Of a stretch of 64,000 bases of DNA, positions 45,039 through 54,677 are shown in pieces. The notes beneath the pieces are model-generated. The model ran no database searches and was not told the DNA's origin. It saw only the letters and a program-made list of their open reading frames with translations. A program made the translations under genes and the position numbers. How positions within the stretch are numbered: the stretch's first letter is position 1; each line of letters starts with the position of its first letter. The stretch covers positions 806,001 to 870,000 of the forward strand of contig CP073042.1 in NCBI GenBank assembly GCA_018114805.1, written 5' to 3'. This DNA is from Candidatus Streptomyces philanthi (lineage in GTDB: Bacteria; Actinomycetota; Actinomycetes; Streptomycetales; Streptomycetaceae).

Positions 45039-45644
45039 ATGACGAGAACTGGAACCGCGCAGGAGACAGCCGCCGCTCCCACCACCCCTGACCCCGCCGA
45101 CGACGAGCTGCACGAGGAGGCCGGCGGCGTGCTTGAGGCAACGGGCATGACGACCCTGCCAGAGCGGCAGTTCGCCGCTACGTCCTGGCTTGTCGGTGCC
45201 GCAGACGATCGGGACTTAGCGCGCCGCCAGTGGGAGGACCAGGGGATCGCGCTCCTGTGCTGTGGCGGCATCCTCTCCGCCGTACGGATACCCGCGCGCC
45301 TGGTATGGGCCACGGCCAAGACGGACCAGCTTGAGAAGGTCGACGCCTTCCTCGGGGAGTGGTTCGACGGCGGCGCCGTCTTCATGGAGCTCCACGCACA
45401 GCAGTACTACGCCCTGGTGCCCGGGACGGCGGAATGGCATTTGAAGAACCGCGACTTTCCGGGCGTGGACCACTTGGGCCGTGACCACTTCCTCGGCGTC
45501 CCGGCGAGTCGGCTCACCAAGCCGAAGGGGCGGGCGTACTGGTGCCTCCCCATGCAGTCACCCGGGGACCTCTGTTACGTGGACGAGGTGGAGAAGCTCG
45601 TCCCTATCGGGCGAGCGGTCCTGGCCGAGGGAGGCGGCCGGTGA
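45039..45644 (+). CDS. Conserved actinobacterial protein, function unknown
   Basis: 201 aa, soluble. Core segments are RQWEDQGIALLCCGGILSAVRIPARLVWAT, then VDAFLGEWFDGGAVFMELHAQQYYALVPGTAEWH, then LGRDHFLGVPASRL and SYWCLPM-like YWCLPMQSPGDLC. I recall this as a widespread Streptomyces family with a fold resembling small primase-polymerase-like proteins, but no activity is known. ATG 45039 has GAGG 7 nt upstream. Its stop overlaps the next GTG. Confidence 0.6.
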   Translation: MTRTGTAQETAAAPTTPDPADDELHEEAGGVLEATGMTTLPERQFAATSWLVGAADDRDLARRQWEDQGIALLCCGGILSAVRIPARLVWATAKTDQLEKVDAFLGEWFDGGAVFMELHAQQYYALVPGTAEWHLKNRDFPGVDHLGRDHFLGVPASRLTKPKGRAYWCLPMQSPGDLCYVDEVEKLVPIGRAVLAEGGGR

Positions 45645-46189
45645 CCGTGGAGGCCCTGACGGGCGTGCCCGTGCTGCGCCAGATACCGACAACGGAGCGG
45701 ATCGTGCCTGCTGTGGGCCCCATGCCGTGGCTCACGTCCACCGGGCGTCTGGAGCAGGTCCTGATGGCATGGGGTCGCAGGCACCTCGCGGAGGTCCCCG
45801 CCGGGCTCGGCTTCGATGTCCTGCTGACCCCCAGTGCCGTGGCGGAGGACACCGTCCGGCGGATGGGTGAGGCCGGCCACCGGGTAGGGCCCGTCATCCT
45901 CGAACCGTCCGGCGGAGAGTTCATCCTCGAACGCGGCTCCGCCCCCCGCTGGACCGCGCCCCGCTCCACGCTCCTCGTGCCGGGGACGCTGGTCCTCCTT
46001 CCCCCGCCCACCGTGTGTTACCCGGAGACGGTGAGCGCCCGCGGCTGGCTCGTGCCTCCGGTCTATCAGGAGACCGGTGCGCTGCTGTGCGCTGACGTGA
46101 CGCCTGGGGGCGCTCTCCTGGAGCCGTATCTCGCCGCCGTCCAGGCCGCCAAGGACGCGGAGGCCCTAGGGAGCGCCGGTGGGCAGTAG
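45641..46189 (+). CDS. Hypothetical protein, partner of the preceding gene
   Basis: 182 aa, soluble. Segments are GLGFDVLLTPSAVAEDTVRRMGEAGHRVGPVI, LLVPGTLVLLPPPTVCYPETVSARGWLVPPVY and a C-terminal helix. No recognisable domain. It starts on the GTGA overlap with the preceding gene and its end overlaps the DUF6415-like gene, so the three form an operon. Confidence 0.5.
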   Translation: MTVEALTGVPVLRQIPTTERIVPAVGPMPWLTSTGRLEQVLMAWGRRHLAEVPAGLGFDVLLTPSAVAEDTVRRMGEAGHRVGPVILEPSGGEFILERGSAPRWTAPRSTLLVPGTLVLLPPPTVCYPETVSARGWLVPPVYQETGALLCADVTPGGALLEPYLAAVQAAKDAEALGSAGGQ

Positions 46190-46727
46190 CGAGCGGGCGC
46201 CGGTCAATTCGGCCATGATTCGGCAGACGTACGCGGCCGGGCTCGAAGTGTGGGCCTGTCGTACACAGGAGCCCGAGCAGTGGGAGGAGCTCCGCGACAG
46301 GCTCATCGAGCATGTGCAGCTCCTCGCACCCGTGCTGGCACGTGTCGCGGCTCGCATGCGTGGGGGAGTACCGGCGCTGCGCGGTGCACGTGATCGTGCG
46401 CGCTCACCACCTCATAGAGGAAGGCGCCGGCAACTCACCGGCCGCGCAAGCGTGTCACATCCAAGACTGGCAGTCATCGCTCGCGCTCTCCTGGGCTTGT
46501 GCGAGAATCCAGGCCCGCTCGGGCGGCCGACCCGCAGGGACGAGATCGAGGAGGCCGTACGGCGGAAGGTGTGCGGGGCTTGCTCGCAGCCGATCGCGGA
46601 CGGCAAGGGATACGAGCGAGCGCTGTTCGCGTCGGACGCCAGCAGTGGCATACGCGGCTACCTGCACACCGATAGCTGCGACGACCTTGCCGACGAGCGA
46701 CGAAGACAACTGCGCGCCTTTCCCTGA
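46179..46727 (+). pseudogene. DUF6415-like natural-product-associated protein, double frameshift
   Basis: The first part (NSAMIRQTYAAGLEVWACRTQEPEQWEELRDRLIEHVQLLAPVLARVAARMRG) and the last part (LLGLCENPGPLGRPTRRDEIEEAVRRKVCGACSQPIADGKGYERALFAS) are in one frame. The middle makes sense only in another (EYRRCAVHVIVRAHHLIEEG ... QACHIQD). An extra G in the G5 run at 46372-46376 and a missing base near 46467 explain both shifts. The open frame therefore encodes about 30 scrambled residues. The C-terminus has a CGAC ... HTDSC metal-site look. Family name is from memory. Confidence 0.6.
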
Positions 46728-47004
46728 TCGGCGAGCCATGGATCCCCCGCGGGCTTCCCCGTGCACTGGCCCTCGGGGTGACCGCTCCGGCCGCCCGCTT
46801 TCCTCTCTGTCGGGCGGCCGGAGCCACCCACAGACCCAATCAGCCCCCCACATCTCGCTCGCGAGGACACTCAGATGCAGTCCGCCCCGCCCCAAACCCG
46901 TGAGACGGTCAGCGCGCACCCAGATCACACCCCCGCGCTTGTGCCCGGTGACCCGGCCCACGACCAAGGGAAGCCATTCCTCGGGACGTCATGGGAGCAC
47001 CCCG

Positions 47005-47985
47005 ATGAGCGCTGACATGTCCCTGACTTCTCATCCGGCGGGATACGACGAAGACTTGCGCCGGGCCCTGGAAGACATCCTGATCGGCCGGTGGCTCTCC
47101 ACCAAGGCCCTGCTCGCCAACACCCGCACTTGGGCGCTGCGCACGTCCCGGAGTCAGGTCCTTGCGGCCGACGCGGCGAAAAGTGATGCCATCGCGGCCT
47201 GGTGCTCGGAGGAGCCCGAAGACGCCAACGCCCTGATGATGCGCGCCCGCGACATGACCCACCGGGTTCTGGCCGCTCACCGCAGCGCAGCAGACCGTCA
47301 CACCCTGCTCCCCCGAGTCGAAGCCGCACGCACGGCTTGCCAGGACGCCGCCCGCCGCTGGCCCGCTGACCCCGTTCCCTGGGTGTGCATGCTGGCCCTC
47401 GCCCAACTGGACATCGACCACAGGCACTGGCACGCCGTCGAGCACTGGGCAAACCCGCCGGAGGCCATGCTGCCCCACGGGCCGTGGCCTCTGCTGTGGC
47501 AGATAGACCGGCGGGACTCACCGAACCGAGAGGCTTATCACCGCATGCTCCAGTGCCTCCAGGCTCGGGGACACGGAGCCGTGGACTTCACGCGATGGGT
47601 GGCCTCCCAAGCCAAACCGGGATCTGTACTGCTCACCCTCCCCTTGTACGCCTACGTCGAGGACTACCGAATACGGACGGCTGGTGGACAGGTCGCCAGC
47701 ACAGTCGGGTACTGGACCAACGAACAGGTCCGGTACTACGTCGAGCTGGCCAGAGATGGATGGTTCGCCCACATCACCGACTGGAGCACCTGCTCCCTGG
47801 TGGACCTGAACTACCTGGCCTACACGCTGACGGCCTGCGGCCTGCCTGGCGCGGCAGAGGTGTTCGAGGCGATCGGCTCCTTCGCCACTCCCGCGCCCTG
47901 GCAGCACGTCGGTGAAAGCCGTTGGTGGCAGGACGAGTTCACGCAAGCCCGCAACTACGCCCTGAAATGGCGGTCCGGCAGATGA
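47005..47985 (+). CDS. Hypothetical protein, helical repeat type
   Basis: 326 aa, soluble, intact. Mostly helical with Trp-rich motifs: RRALEDILIGRWLSTKALL, DAARRWPADPVPWVCMLALAQLDIDHRHWHAVEHW, GPWPLLWQIDRRDSPNREAYHRML, and C-terminal GESRWWQDEFTQARNYAL. This resembles a TPR-like fold. Similar proteins occur near RiPP and other natural-product genes in Streptomyces, but none is characterised to my knowledge. GGGAG lies about 7 nt before ATG 47005. It is followed by the permease gene. Confidence 0.6.
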   Translation: MSADMSLTSHPAGYDEDLRRALEDILIGRWLSTKALLANTRTWALRTSRSQVLAADAAKSDAIAAWCSEEPEDANALMMRARDMTHRVLAAHRSAADRHTLLPRVEAARTACQDAARRWPADPVPWVCMLALAQLDIDHRHWHAVEHWANPPEAMLPHGPWPLLWQIDRRDSPNREAYHRMLQCLQARGHGAVDFTRWVASQAKPGSVLLTLPLYAYVEDYRIRTAGGQVASTVGYWTNEQVRYYVELARDGWFAHITDWSTCSLVDLNYLAYTLTACGLPGAAEVFEAIGSFATPAPWQHVGESRWWQDEFTQARNYALKWRSGR

Positions 47986-48067
47986 GAAGCCGAGCACCGC
48001 CCGCCCCGGGACGCTCCAGCCCACCGCCAGGCGTCTCTCTACCCCTTCGATCCAGAGGATTCTTTCG

Positions 48068-49547
48068 GTGTCTCCGAGAAGTGCCGCCCACCGGCTGGCC
48101 GACGACGATGCTGTCCTGTCCGGGCTCGGTTACCAGACCGTACTGGCACGCCGCATGGGCCCGTTCGGTAACTTCGCCATCTCCTTTTCCGTAATCAGCA
48201 TCCTGTCCGGCTGCATGACCCTCTATGGCTTCGGCCTGAACACCGGCGGACCAGCCGTGATCATGTGGGGCTGGCTCGGCATCGGCCTGCTGGTCCTATT
48301 ACTCGGCATGGCACTGGCCGAGGTCACGTCCGCCTACCCCACCTCTGGACCGGCTCGGCGGGCCCCGCTGGGCCTGGGTGACCGGCTGGCTCAACTTGCT
48401 CGGACTGCTCGGCGCCATCGCCGGAATCGACTACGGCGCCGGCACGTTCGCCAACCTCCAGTGGGGCTTCCCACCGACACCGGAGAAGACCATGATGATC
48501 TTCGCCGGGATCCTGCTGCTGCACGCCCTGCTGAACGTGGCCGGCGTCCGCCTCGTCAGCGTCCTGAACTCGATCTCGGTGTGGTGGCACCTGGCTGGCG
48601 TCGCGGTCATCGTGGGAGTCCTGACCCTCGCTCCGGCCGATCACCAGAGCGCCGACTTCGTGTTCACGCAGTTCAACAACGACACCGGCTTCAGCAACGG
48701 GCTCTACGTGATGGCGCTCGGGCTTCTGCTGGCTCAGTACACCTTCTGCGGCTACGACGCGTCCTCCCACCTGTCCGAGGAGACCACGCAGGCCCAGATA
48801 TCGGCTCCCAAGGGCATCGTCCGTTCGATCTGGGTCTCGTGGATCGCCGGCTTCATCCTGTTGGCCGGGCTCACCTCCTCCATCCAGGACTACGCGGGCA
48901 CCCAGAACAGCGCCACCGGCGTGCCCCCGGCGCAGATCTTCCTCGACGTCCTCGGCGTTTCCGGCGCCAAGGCCTTGCTGCTCATCGTGATCGTGGCCTA
49001 ACTGTTCTGCGGAAACGCCGAAACCGCCGCGGCCTCCCGCATGGTGTTCGCGTTCTCCCGCGACGGTGCGGTTCCCTTCGCGGCAACCTGGCGCCGCGTC
49101 AGCCCCCGCACCAAGACACGGGTGGCCGCCGTGTGGCTGTCGGTGGGAGTCGCGCTTGTCCTGGCGGCCCCGTCGCTGTACTCGCTGACCGCATACGCCG
49201 CGGTCACAGCGATCAACGTCATCGGCATCACCCCCGCATACGCCATCCCCGTCTACCTGCGCCTCCGGGCTGGGGACCACTTCAAACCCGGTCCGTGGAG
49301 CCTCGGCCGGTGGAGCAAACCCATCGGCTGGACGGCCGTCGCCTGGGTCGGGTTCGTCACCGTCCTGTTCTGCCTGCCACAGGTCTCCTCGATCACCACC
49401 TCATCGTTCAACTACGCCGGCGTCGCCCTGATCGCCGTGCTCACGCTGGCCTGGATCCTGTGGATCACCAAGGGGCGGCGCACCTACCGCATCCCCGCCC
49501 TGGGTAACGCGGCCTCCCACAGCGCTCTGGCCGAGGACGTGGTCTGA
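48068..49547 (+). pseudogene. APC-family amino acid permease, deletion plus stop
   Basis: The first part (LSGLGYQTVLARRMGPFGNFAISFSVISILSG ... EVTSAYPTSG) and the continuation (LGGPRWAWVTGWLNLLGLLGAIAG onward) are in different frames. Homologues have about seven residues here (ALYYMAD-like) that are absent, consistent with a deletion of about 20 bp near 48347-48350. A TAA at 48999-49001 then interrupts IVIVA-LFCGNAETAAASRM, where Gln is expected. Both defects make it a genuine pseudogene candidate. GAGGA precedes GTG 48068. It overlaps the glutamine synthetase-like gene. Confidence 0.8.
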
Positions 49548-50920
49548 TGAGCAGCCAGCACACTCAGCACGGCGACGCGATCGTGAAGCGGGCCGGGCTG
49601 ATCTCCCTCGACGCTCTCCGCGCCGGCGTGGAATGCAACGAGATCTCCACGGTGATGGTTGCCGTCCGGGACATGGTGGGCCGCCTCCAGGGCAAGCGCC
49701 TCGCCGCCAACATCTTCCTGGACCGGATCGCCTCCGGGACGAGAGTGTCAGAGGCCTGCGCCTACATCCTTGCCACCGACGTCGACATGGCCCCCCTCAA
49801 CGGCTTTGCCCTCACAGGCTGGGAAGAAGGCTTCCAGGACATCGGATTCGTTCCTGATCTGAAGACCCTCCGCGCCCTACCCTACTTGCCCGGCACAGCG
49901 CTCGTGCACTGCGAGGCTGTGCACCCCGACGGCGCACCCGTCGACGTAGCTCCGCGTTACATCCTTCGCGCCCAGCTCGACCGGTTGGCCGAACTCGGCT
50001 TCGAGGCCCGCGTAGGCGTGGAGAGCGAATTCCTCCTCTGTAAGAGGCGGCAGCCCGTAGTGCCTCACAACCTCGACTACACCCTGGGCCACTCTCCGCT
50101 GCTGACGGACTTCTTCCGCTACCTGGAAGACGCCCTGCACGACGCCGGCACCCCGGTCGAGGCCGTCAAGACCGAAGGCGCCCCCGGCAAGGTGGAAGTC
50201 ACCTTCCCATATGGCCCGGCTCTGGAGGCCTGCGACGCGTACACGGTCTACAAGCAGGCCGTAAGGCACCTCGCCCAGCGCCACGGGATGACGGCGACCT
50301 TCATGTCTACACCGTTCACCGGCATGAGCAGCGGCCTGCATCTGCACCTGTCCCTCTGGCAGGACGGAGCGCCGGCCTTCGCGACGGCCTCCCGCACTCA
50401 GCTCCCAACGGATGCGATGGGGCACAGCATCGCCGGACTCCTCTCCGGAATGCCGCACCTCGCCCCGCTCTACGCGCCCACCCCCAACTCCTACAAGCGC
50501 TACGCTGCCCCGCACTCCTTCGCCCCCCAATTCATGAACTGGGGGATCGACAATCGGGGGTGCGCTGTCCGGGTCACCGGCCACGGCGACGGCACCCACT
50601 TGGAGATCCGCCTGCCGGGCGCCGACGCCAACCCCTATCTCGCGCTCGCCGCCTGCCTCGCCGCCGTCGTACACGGGCTCACCGAGAAGCTCAAGCCGCC
50701 CGCCCCCTGCCTGGGCGACGCCTACAACGACCAGCAGTCGCTCCCTGTGCGCCGTGACCTCTCCGAGGCACTGGCCTACTTCGACGGCAGCAGCTTCGCC
50801 ACGTGGGCACTCGGACCCGACGTCGTACGGCACTACGCCCGCGCCGCCAGGGCTGAGATTGCCCAGCACCTCGGACAGGTCACCGACGTCGAGCGGGAGC
50901 GAGGGTTCAACCGTGCCTGA
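49547..50920 (+). CDS. Glutamine synthetase-like enzyme (gamma-glutamyl-amine ligase type)
   Basis: 457 aa, intact. It carries the glutamine synthetase fold: N-terminal beta-grasp, catalytic EAVKTEGAPGKVEVTFPYGPALEACD, ATP/metal residues in GLHLHLSLW, and C-terminal NRGCAVRVTGHGDGTHLEIRLPGADANPYLALAA. Sequence style fits the GlnA3/GlnA4/PuuA group that ligates glutamate to polyamines or ethanolamine rather than ammonia. The start overlaps the permease stop, suggesting import and gamma-glutamylation of an amine. Its partner permease is broken. Confidence 0.82.
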   Translation: MSSQHTQHGDAIVKRAGLISLDALRAGVECNEISTVMVAVRDMVGRLQGKRLAANIFLDRIASGTRVSEACAYILATDVDMAPLNGFALTGWEEGFQDIGFVPDLKTLRALPYLPGTALVHCEAVHPDGAPVDVAPRYILRAQLDRLAELGFEARVGVESEFLLCKRRQPVVPHNLDYTLGHSPLLTDFFRYLEDALHDAGTPVEAVKTEGAPGKVEVTFPYGPALEACDAYTVYKQAVRHLAQRHGMTATFMSTPFTGMSSGLHLHLSLWQDGAPAFATASRTQLPTDAMGHSIAGLLSGMPHLAPLYAPTPNSYKRYAAPHSFAPQFMNWGIDNRGCAVRVTGHGDGTHLEIRLPGADANPYLALAACLAAVVHGLTEKLKPPAPCLGDAYNDQQSLPVRRDLSEALAYFDGSSFATWALGPDVVRHYARAARAEIAQHLGQVTDVERERGFNRA

Positions 50921-51255
50921 CGACAGCAACCTCGCGCCGGGCAAGCGCCCTCCCAAGACGGCGCTCCGCGATGACCACCACAGCCACCGGAGCTTCCCGG
51001 CCGGCCACCACGGCGAGCGCCCTGGTGTCCCTCTGCCCGCCCGTCGTAGGCGGCGGGCGGACGCACCACCCGGCAACCGGACCTGAAACAAGGCCCGGTG
51101 CCGGACGAGCCGTGTGGGGAGGAGCCCATCTCCTCCATTGGGCTCCGCCCCACACGAATTGCTCAACCCCAGACGCCGGGGTCCACGCGGTCACCACGTG
51201 AACCGAGACTCCGGAGCCCTTGCACCATCAGCCCACTGCCCCAAGGAGGCACGTA
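50921..51255. other. Region between glutamine synthetase-like gene and lanthipeptide precursor
   Basis: 335 bp. A possible 57-aa frame (50913-51086, MPDDSNLAPGKRPPKTALRDD...) overlaps the preceding stop but has weak support. A terminator-like hairpin at 51112-51155 is followed by the presumed precursor promoter. No clear -35/-10 was found. Confidence 0.4.
51112..51155 (+). terminator. Hairpin separating the lanthipeptide operon
   Basis: A long stem (gtgtgggg-ggagccca with complement, one mismatch) lies 100 bp before the precursor gene. It probably ends the permease/ligase transcript. Confidence 0.6.
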
Positions 51256-51444
51256 ATGACCGTTCAACTGGAGCACCCGGTCACCACTGAGCAGCCGCCC
51301 GTCGACGGCGCCGCTGTCACTGACGACCCGTTCCAGCTCGACATCACCTTCATCGAGGGGACGCCGGCGACCGAGACGGTGCTGATGTGCAGCACCGGCG
51401 ACAACTGCGGCAGCTCCTGCCCGAGCGCCTGCACCACCTCGTAA
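51256..51444 (+). CDS. FxLD family lanthipeptide precursor
   Basis: 62 aa. The leader carries the diagnostic F-x-L-D box (FQLDITFIE, residues 26-34). The core after about Gly-35 is rich in Ser, Thr and Cys: Cys at 45, 51, 55 and 59, with Thr-36, 39, 41, Ser-46, Thr-47, Ser-53, 54, 57, Thr-60, 61 and Ser-62 as possible dehydration sites. One Asp (49, in TGDNC) is the only acidic residue between the cysteines. AAGGAGG is 6 nt before ATG 51256. Up to four thioether rings are possible. The precursor itself is intact. Confidence 0.9.
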   Translation: MTVQLEHPVTTEQPPVDGAAVTDDPFQLDITFIEGTPATETVLMCSTGDNCGSSCPSACTTS

Positions 51445-51461
51445 GACAGGTCAGCCCGAGA

Positions 51462-51498
51462 GCGTGGGTTGGCCGGAGCCGCTCCGTCCAACCCACGC
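51462..51498 (+). terminator. Attenuating hairpin between precursor and dehydratase genes
   Basis: A perfect 11-bp stem (gcgtgggttgg / ccaacccacgc) with a second small stem (cggag/ctccg) in its loop, starting 17 bp after the precursor stop. A partial terminator here would give much more precursor mRNA than enzyme mRNA, as in other RiPP operons. Confidence 0.7.
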
Positions 51499-51525
51499 CC
51501 CACCCACCAAGAACGGAGTGAGGGG

Positions 51526-53560
51526 ATGACGCGCGTACGGCACAGCCTGTACCGAGCCGCCGGAGAATCGATGCTCCGTGCCGCGGTGAACTTGATCGAG
51601 CCGAGCATGCCTCCCTGGCCAGGCCCCTCTGCCTCGCTTGAACAATAGCGTGCGTGGCTGCGTGCGGTGTGGGCCGACGACACCTTCCAGCAGGCCGTAG
51701 CCAGCGCCAGCCCGGATCTGGCCCGCCAGGTTCAGACAGTGCTCGCCGTACGGTCCTCAGAAGTGCGCCGGGTACGGCGGGCGGCACTGGCCACCGCCCG
51801 ATACGCGATCCGATACGCGCACCGCCCCACCCCGTACGGTCTCTTCGCGGGCGTCGCGCAGGTCGAGTTCGCCGATACCGCCGAAGTCCGCGTCGGCAGC
51901 GAACACCTGGCTGTCGTCCGGCCTGACCCGGTGGCGCTCGATGTGGCAATCAGCGGCTGGGAAGCAGACGGCGACCGAATGGCTGACGCCGACGTGTGCG
52001 TCAACAACCTCGTCCAGCAGCGTGGCGAGCGCGTCTACGTCCCGTCCGAGGGCGCCTCGGAGTTCTCACTCGCACTGAGCCCCGCGCTCAAGCTGATCCT
52101 CGACGTCGCCCGCTCCCCGGTCCGGTACTCGCTCCTCGCCGACAAGCTCGCCGCCGAGTTCCCCACCACGACCGCACAGCAACGAACCGGATTGCTCGGG
52201 GAGCTTCTGCGCGTGCGACTGCTCCGTTCGTCGCTACGCGCGCCCGCTACGGTCATCGACCCCACCGACAGGTTGCCGCCCGCGCTGCGTGACGAGGTCC
52301 GCGAACGGACGATGGCCCCGATTTGCGGCTGGACGCCACGGTGCGGCTCCCGAACACGGTCCTGAAGGAAGCGGAGACCGCCGCGACCGTCCTCGCCCGA
52401 ATCGCCACGCACCCCAACGGCATCCCGGCTTGGCGCCGATGGATCGAGCAGTTCGCCGAGCGCTACGGCGAGAGCGCCGAGATTCCGCTGAACCTGGTGC
52501 TGGACCCCGAGAAGGGCTTGGGCTTTCCTGACGGGTTCGGCCAAATGTCCGAGCCTCCGCGCCCCATGGCCCGCCGCGATCGGTTGCTGCTGGAACTGGC
52601 CGGAACCGCGGCCGTCGAAGGCGCCCGCTCCGTTCGCCTGTCCGGCGCGTTGATCGAAGAGCTGGAGGCCGCCGGGGGCAAGCCCACCGCCACGGCGCCT
52701 CACCTCGAACTCGGCATGCGCCTCAACGCCCGCTCGGCCCGCGCCCTGGAACGCGGGAACTTCCGGCTCCACGTGTCGACCGTCTCCCGTTCGGCCGGCT
52801 CGATGACGGGCCGGTTCTGGCACCTGCTCCCGGACACAGGAGCGACGTACGCCGACCTGCCCACGGTCGAGCCCGGCGCGGAGCTGGCCCAGCTTTCCTT
52901 CCACGCCGGGCGCGTTCCAGCCGACCTGCTCACCCGCGCCCCGCGCGTGCTGCCCAGGGTGGTCAGTGTCGGCGAGTTCCGGCATCCCGAGCAGGGCGTG
53001 CTGTTCCCCTCCGACCTGGTCGTCGGCATCCGCGACGGGCGCCCTTACCTGGCCGAGGCTGCCACCGGCACGCACCTGGAACTGCTCGCGCCGACCGCGC
53101 TGAATTTCCTGTGGAACAACTACACCCCGCCGATGGCCCGGTTCCTGGTGGAGATCAGCCGGGCCGCGACGCCACAGGTGACCTGGTTCGACTGGGGCGC
53201 GGCGTGGACGATGCCGTTCACCCCGGCGTGCACTACCGCCGTTCGATCCTGGTGGGGGCGCGATGGAAGGTGCGGGCCCGGGATCTGCCCGGGCGCAACG
53301 CGTCGCTGGATGAGTGGGCCGAGCAGCTGCACGCCTGGATGGGCCGTTTCCGCGTGCCGGACCGTGTGCTCTTGGCCGAAGACGACCAGCAGCTTCCACT
53401 CGACCTGTGCCAGGACATGCACTTGGACCTGTTGCGCGCCCACCTGGATGCCAGACCGATCGGCGTCGCGACCCTGCACGATGCGCCGCCGCCGGACGCG
53501 GACGGCTGGATCACTGGCAGGGCCCACAACCTCGTCGTCCCGCTGAAGGCCCGCTCATGA
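51526..53560 (+). pseudogene. Lantibiotic dehydratase (LanB, glutamylation part), multiply broken
   Basis: About 679 codons. Segments typical of Lant_dehydr_N proteins occur in order: TRVRHSLYRAAGESMLRAAV, YAIRYAHRPTPYGLFAGVAQVEF, APDLRLDATVRLPNTVLKEAE, PAWRRWIEQFAERYG, PRVLPRVVSVGEFRHPEQGVLFPSDLVVGI. It would activate Ser/Thr by tRNA-dependent glutamylation. There is an amber TAG at 51646-51648, a missing C in the run at 52316-52319 and a missing base near 53222. GTGAGGGG precedes ATG 51526. The elimination domain is a separate gene, so this is a split LanB. Confidence 0.85.
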
Positions 53561-54630
53561 CGACAACGGCGATTCCGGCCCGCACGCAGGATCTCTCCGA
53601 GGGCACCCTCGGGATGGCGCTGCTGCACATCGAGCGCGGTGATCACTTGGCCGCGCGGCGCTGCCTCGCCCAGGCCGTGGCGGGCGGAGTCAGCGCCGGA
53701 GGCAACGCCTCGCTTTTCCACGGTGCCCCCGCCTTGGAGTTCGTGCTCTCTCACGCCGGGCACGCCGGCCGTGTAGTCCGTGACGCCGTCGACGGCGTCG
53801 TGGACGCCCGGCTGGCCGCCGCCCGGCGGCGGAAGGCGGCGGGTGCGCTGCCGCATCTGGCGGAGTTCGACCTCATCCGTGGGCTGACCGGGCTGGGCGC
53901 GCTGCTGCTGAGCCGTGGTGCGGACTCGCCCCGGCTCAGGGAGGTGCTGGCCTACCTCGTGTCTCTGGCGGAGCCGGTGCGGTTCGAGGACCGGGAGCTG
54001 CCGGGCTGGTGGTCCACTGTTGGGCCTGGCGGGGAGGAGATGCACGGCGGGCACGGCAACAACGGTGTCGCTCACGGCGTCGCCGGTCCCTTGGCAGTGC
54101 TCTCTCTCGCCGTCCGGCACGACGTCCACGTGCCGGGGGAGCTCGACGCCATCGAGGTGTTCGCGCGCTGGCTGGACGCGTACGGCGCCTGCTACTGGAC
54201 CACGTACGACGAACTGGTGGCCAGCGAGCCGTCCGAACCTCAGCTCGTGCGCCAGTCCTGGGGCTACGGCCAGCCCGGTATCGCCCGCGCCCAGCAGCTT
54301 GCCGCGCTCGCGCTCGGCGACTCGAACCGCCGACAGGCGGCGGAGGCCACCGTCCTGAGCACCCTGACCGATCCGTCCCACCTCGGCCGGATCTTCGACG
54401 CCACGCTGTGCCACGGATGGGCCGGACTCGTGACGATCGCACGCGCCGTCGCCGCCGACAGCCCCGCGCCAGAGCGCTTCTCCCCAGTGATCGACGACCT
54501 GAGCAGGCGTCTGGCCGCGGACCTGGACCGACTGCCCAAGCCCGTCTTCATGGAGGGCCGCAGCGGCGCGCGCCTTGCCCTCTACGGCACGAACACCACG
54601 GACTGGACCAGCGTCCTGCTGATCACCTGA
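53557..54630 (+). CDS. LanC-like lanthionine cyclase lacking one zinc ligand
   Basis: 357 aa, open frame starting on the ATGA overlap with the dehydratase. It has the LanC repeat pattern: GTLGMALLHIERG, GGHGNNGVAHGVAGPLAVLSLA, SWGYGQPGIARAQQLAALALGD, and DATLCHGWAGLVTIARAVA. The CHG motif provides two zinc ligands. The third, normally Cys in W-C-Y-G, is Gly (SWGYGQPG; GGC where TGC is expected). The enzyme should add Cys thiols to dehydro-residues to close rings; without the ligand activity is doubtful. Confidence 0.88.
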   Translation: MTTTAIPARTQDLSEGTLGMALLHIERGDHLAARRCLAQAVAGGVSAGGNASLFHGAPALEFVLSHAGHAGRVVRDAVDGVVDARLAAARRRKAAGALPHLAEFDLIRGLTGLGALLLSRGADSPRLREVLAYLVSLAEPVRFEDRELPGWWSTVGPGGEEMHGGHGNNGVAHGVAGPLAVLSLAVRHDVHVPGELDAIEVFARWLDAYGACYWTTYDELVASEPSEPQLVRQSWGYGQPGIARAQQLAALALGDSNRRQAAEATVLSTLTDPSHLGRIFDATLCHGWAGLVTIARAVAADSPAPERFSPVIDDLSRRLAADLDRLPKPVFMEGRSGARLALYGTNTTDWTSVLLIT

Positions 54631-54677
54631 CCCGCCCTCAACCGAACTGACGCCCCCGACAAGGAGCCCTCCAGCCG

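Noticed and set aside
46312..47985. 557-aa protein from a start at 46312
   Set aside because: The first 231 codons read through the DUF6415-like gene out of frame; ATG 47005 with its own ribosome site is the true start.
50971..51201. 76-aa plus-strand frame before the lanthipeptide precursor as a second precursor
   Set aside because: It has no ribosome site and runs through the terminator hairpin; it lacks an FxLD box and a Cys-rich core.
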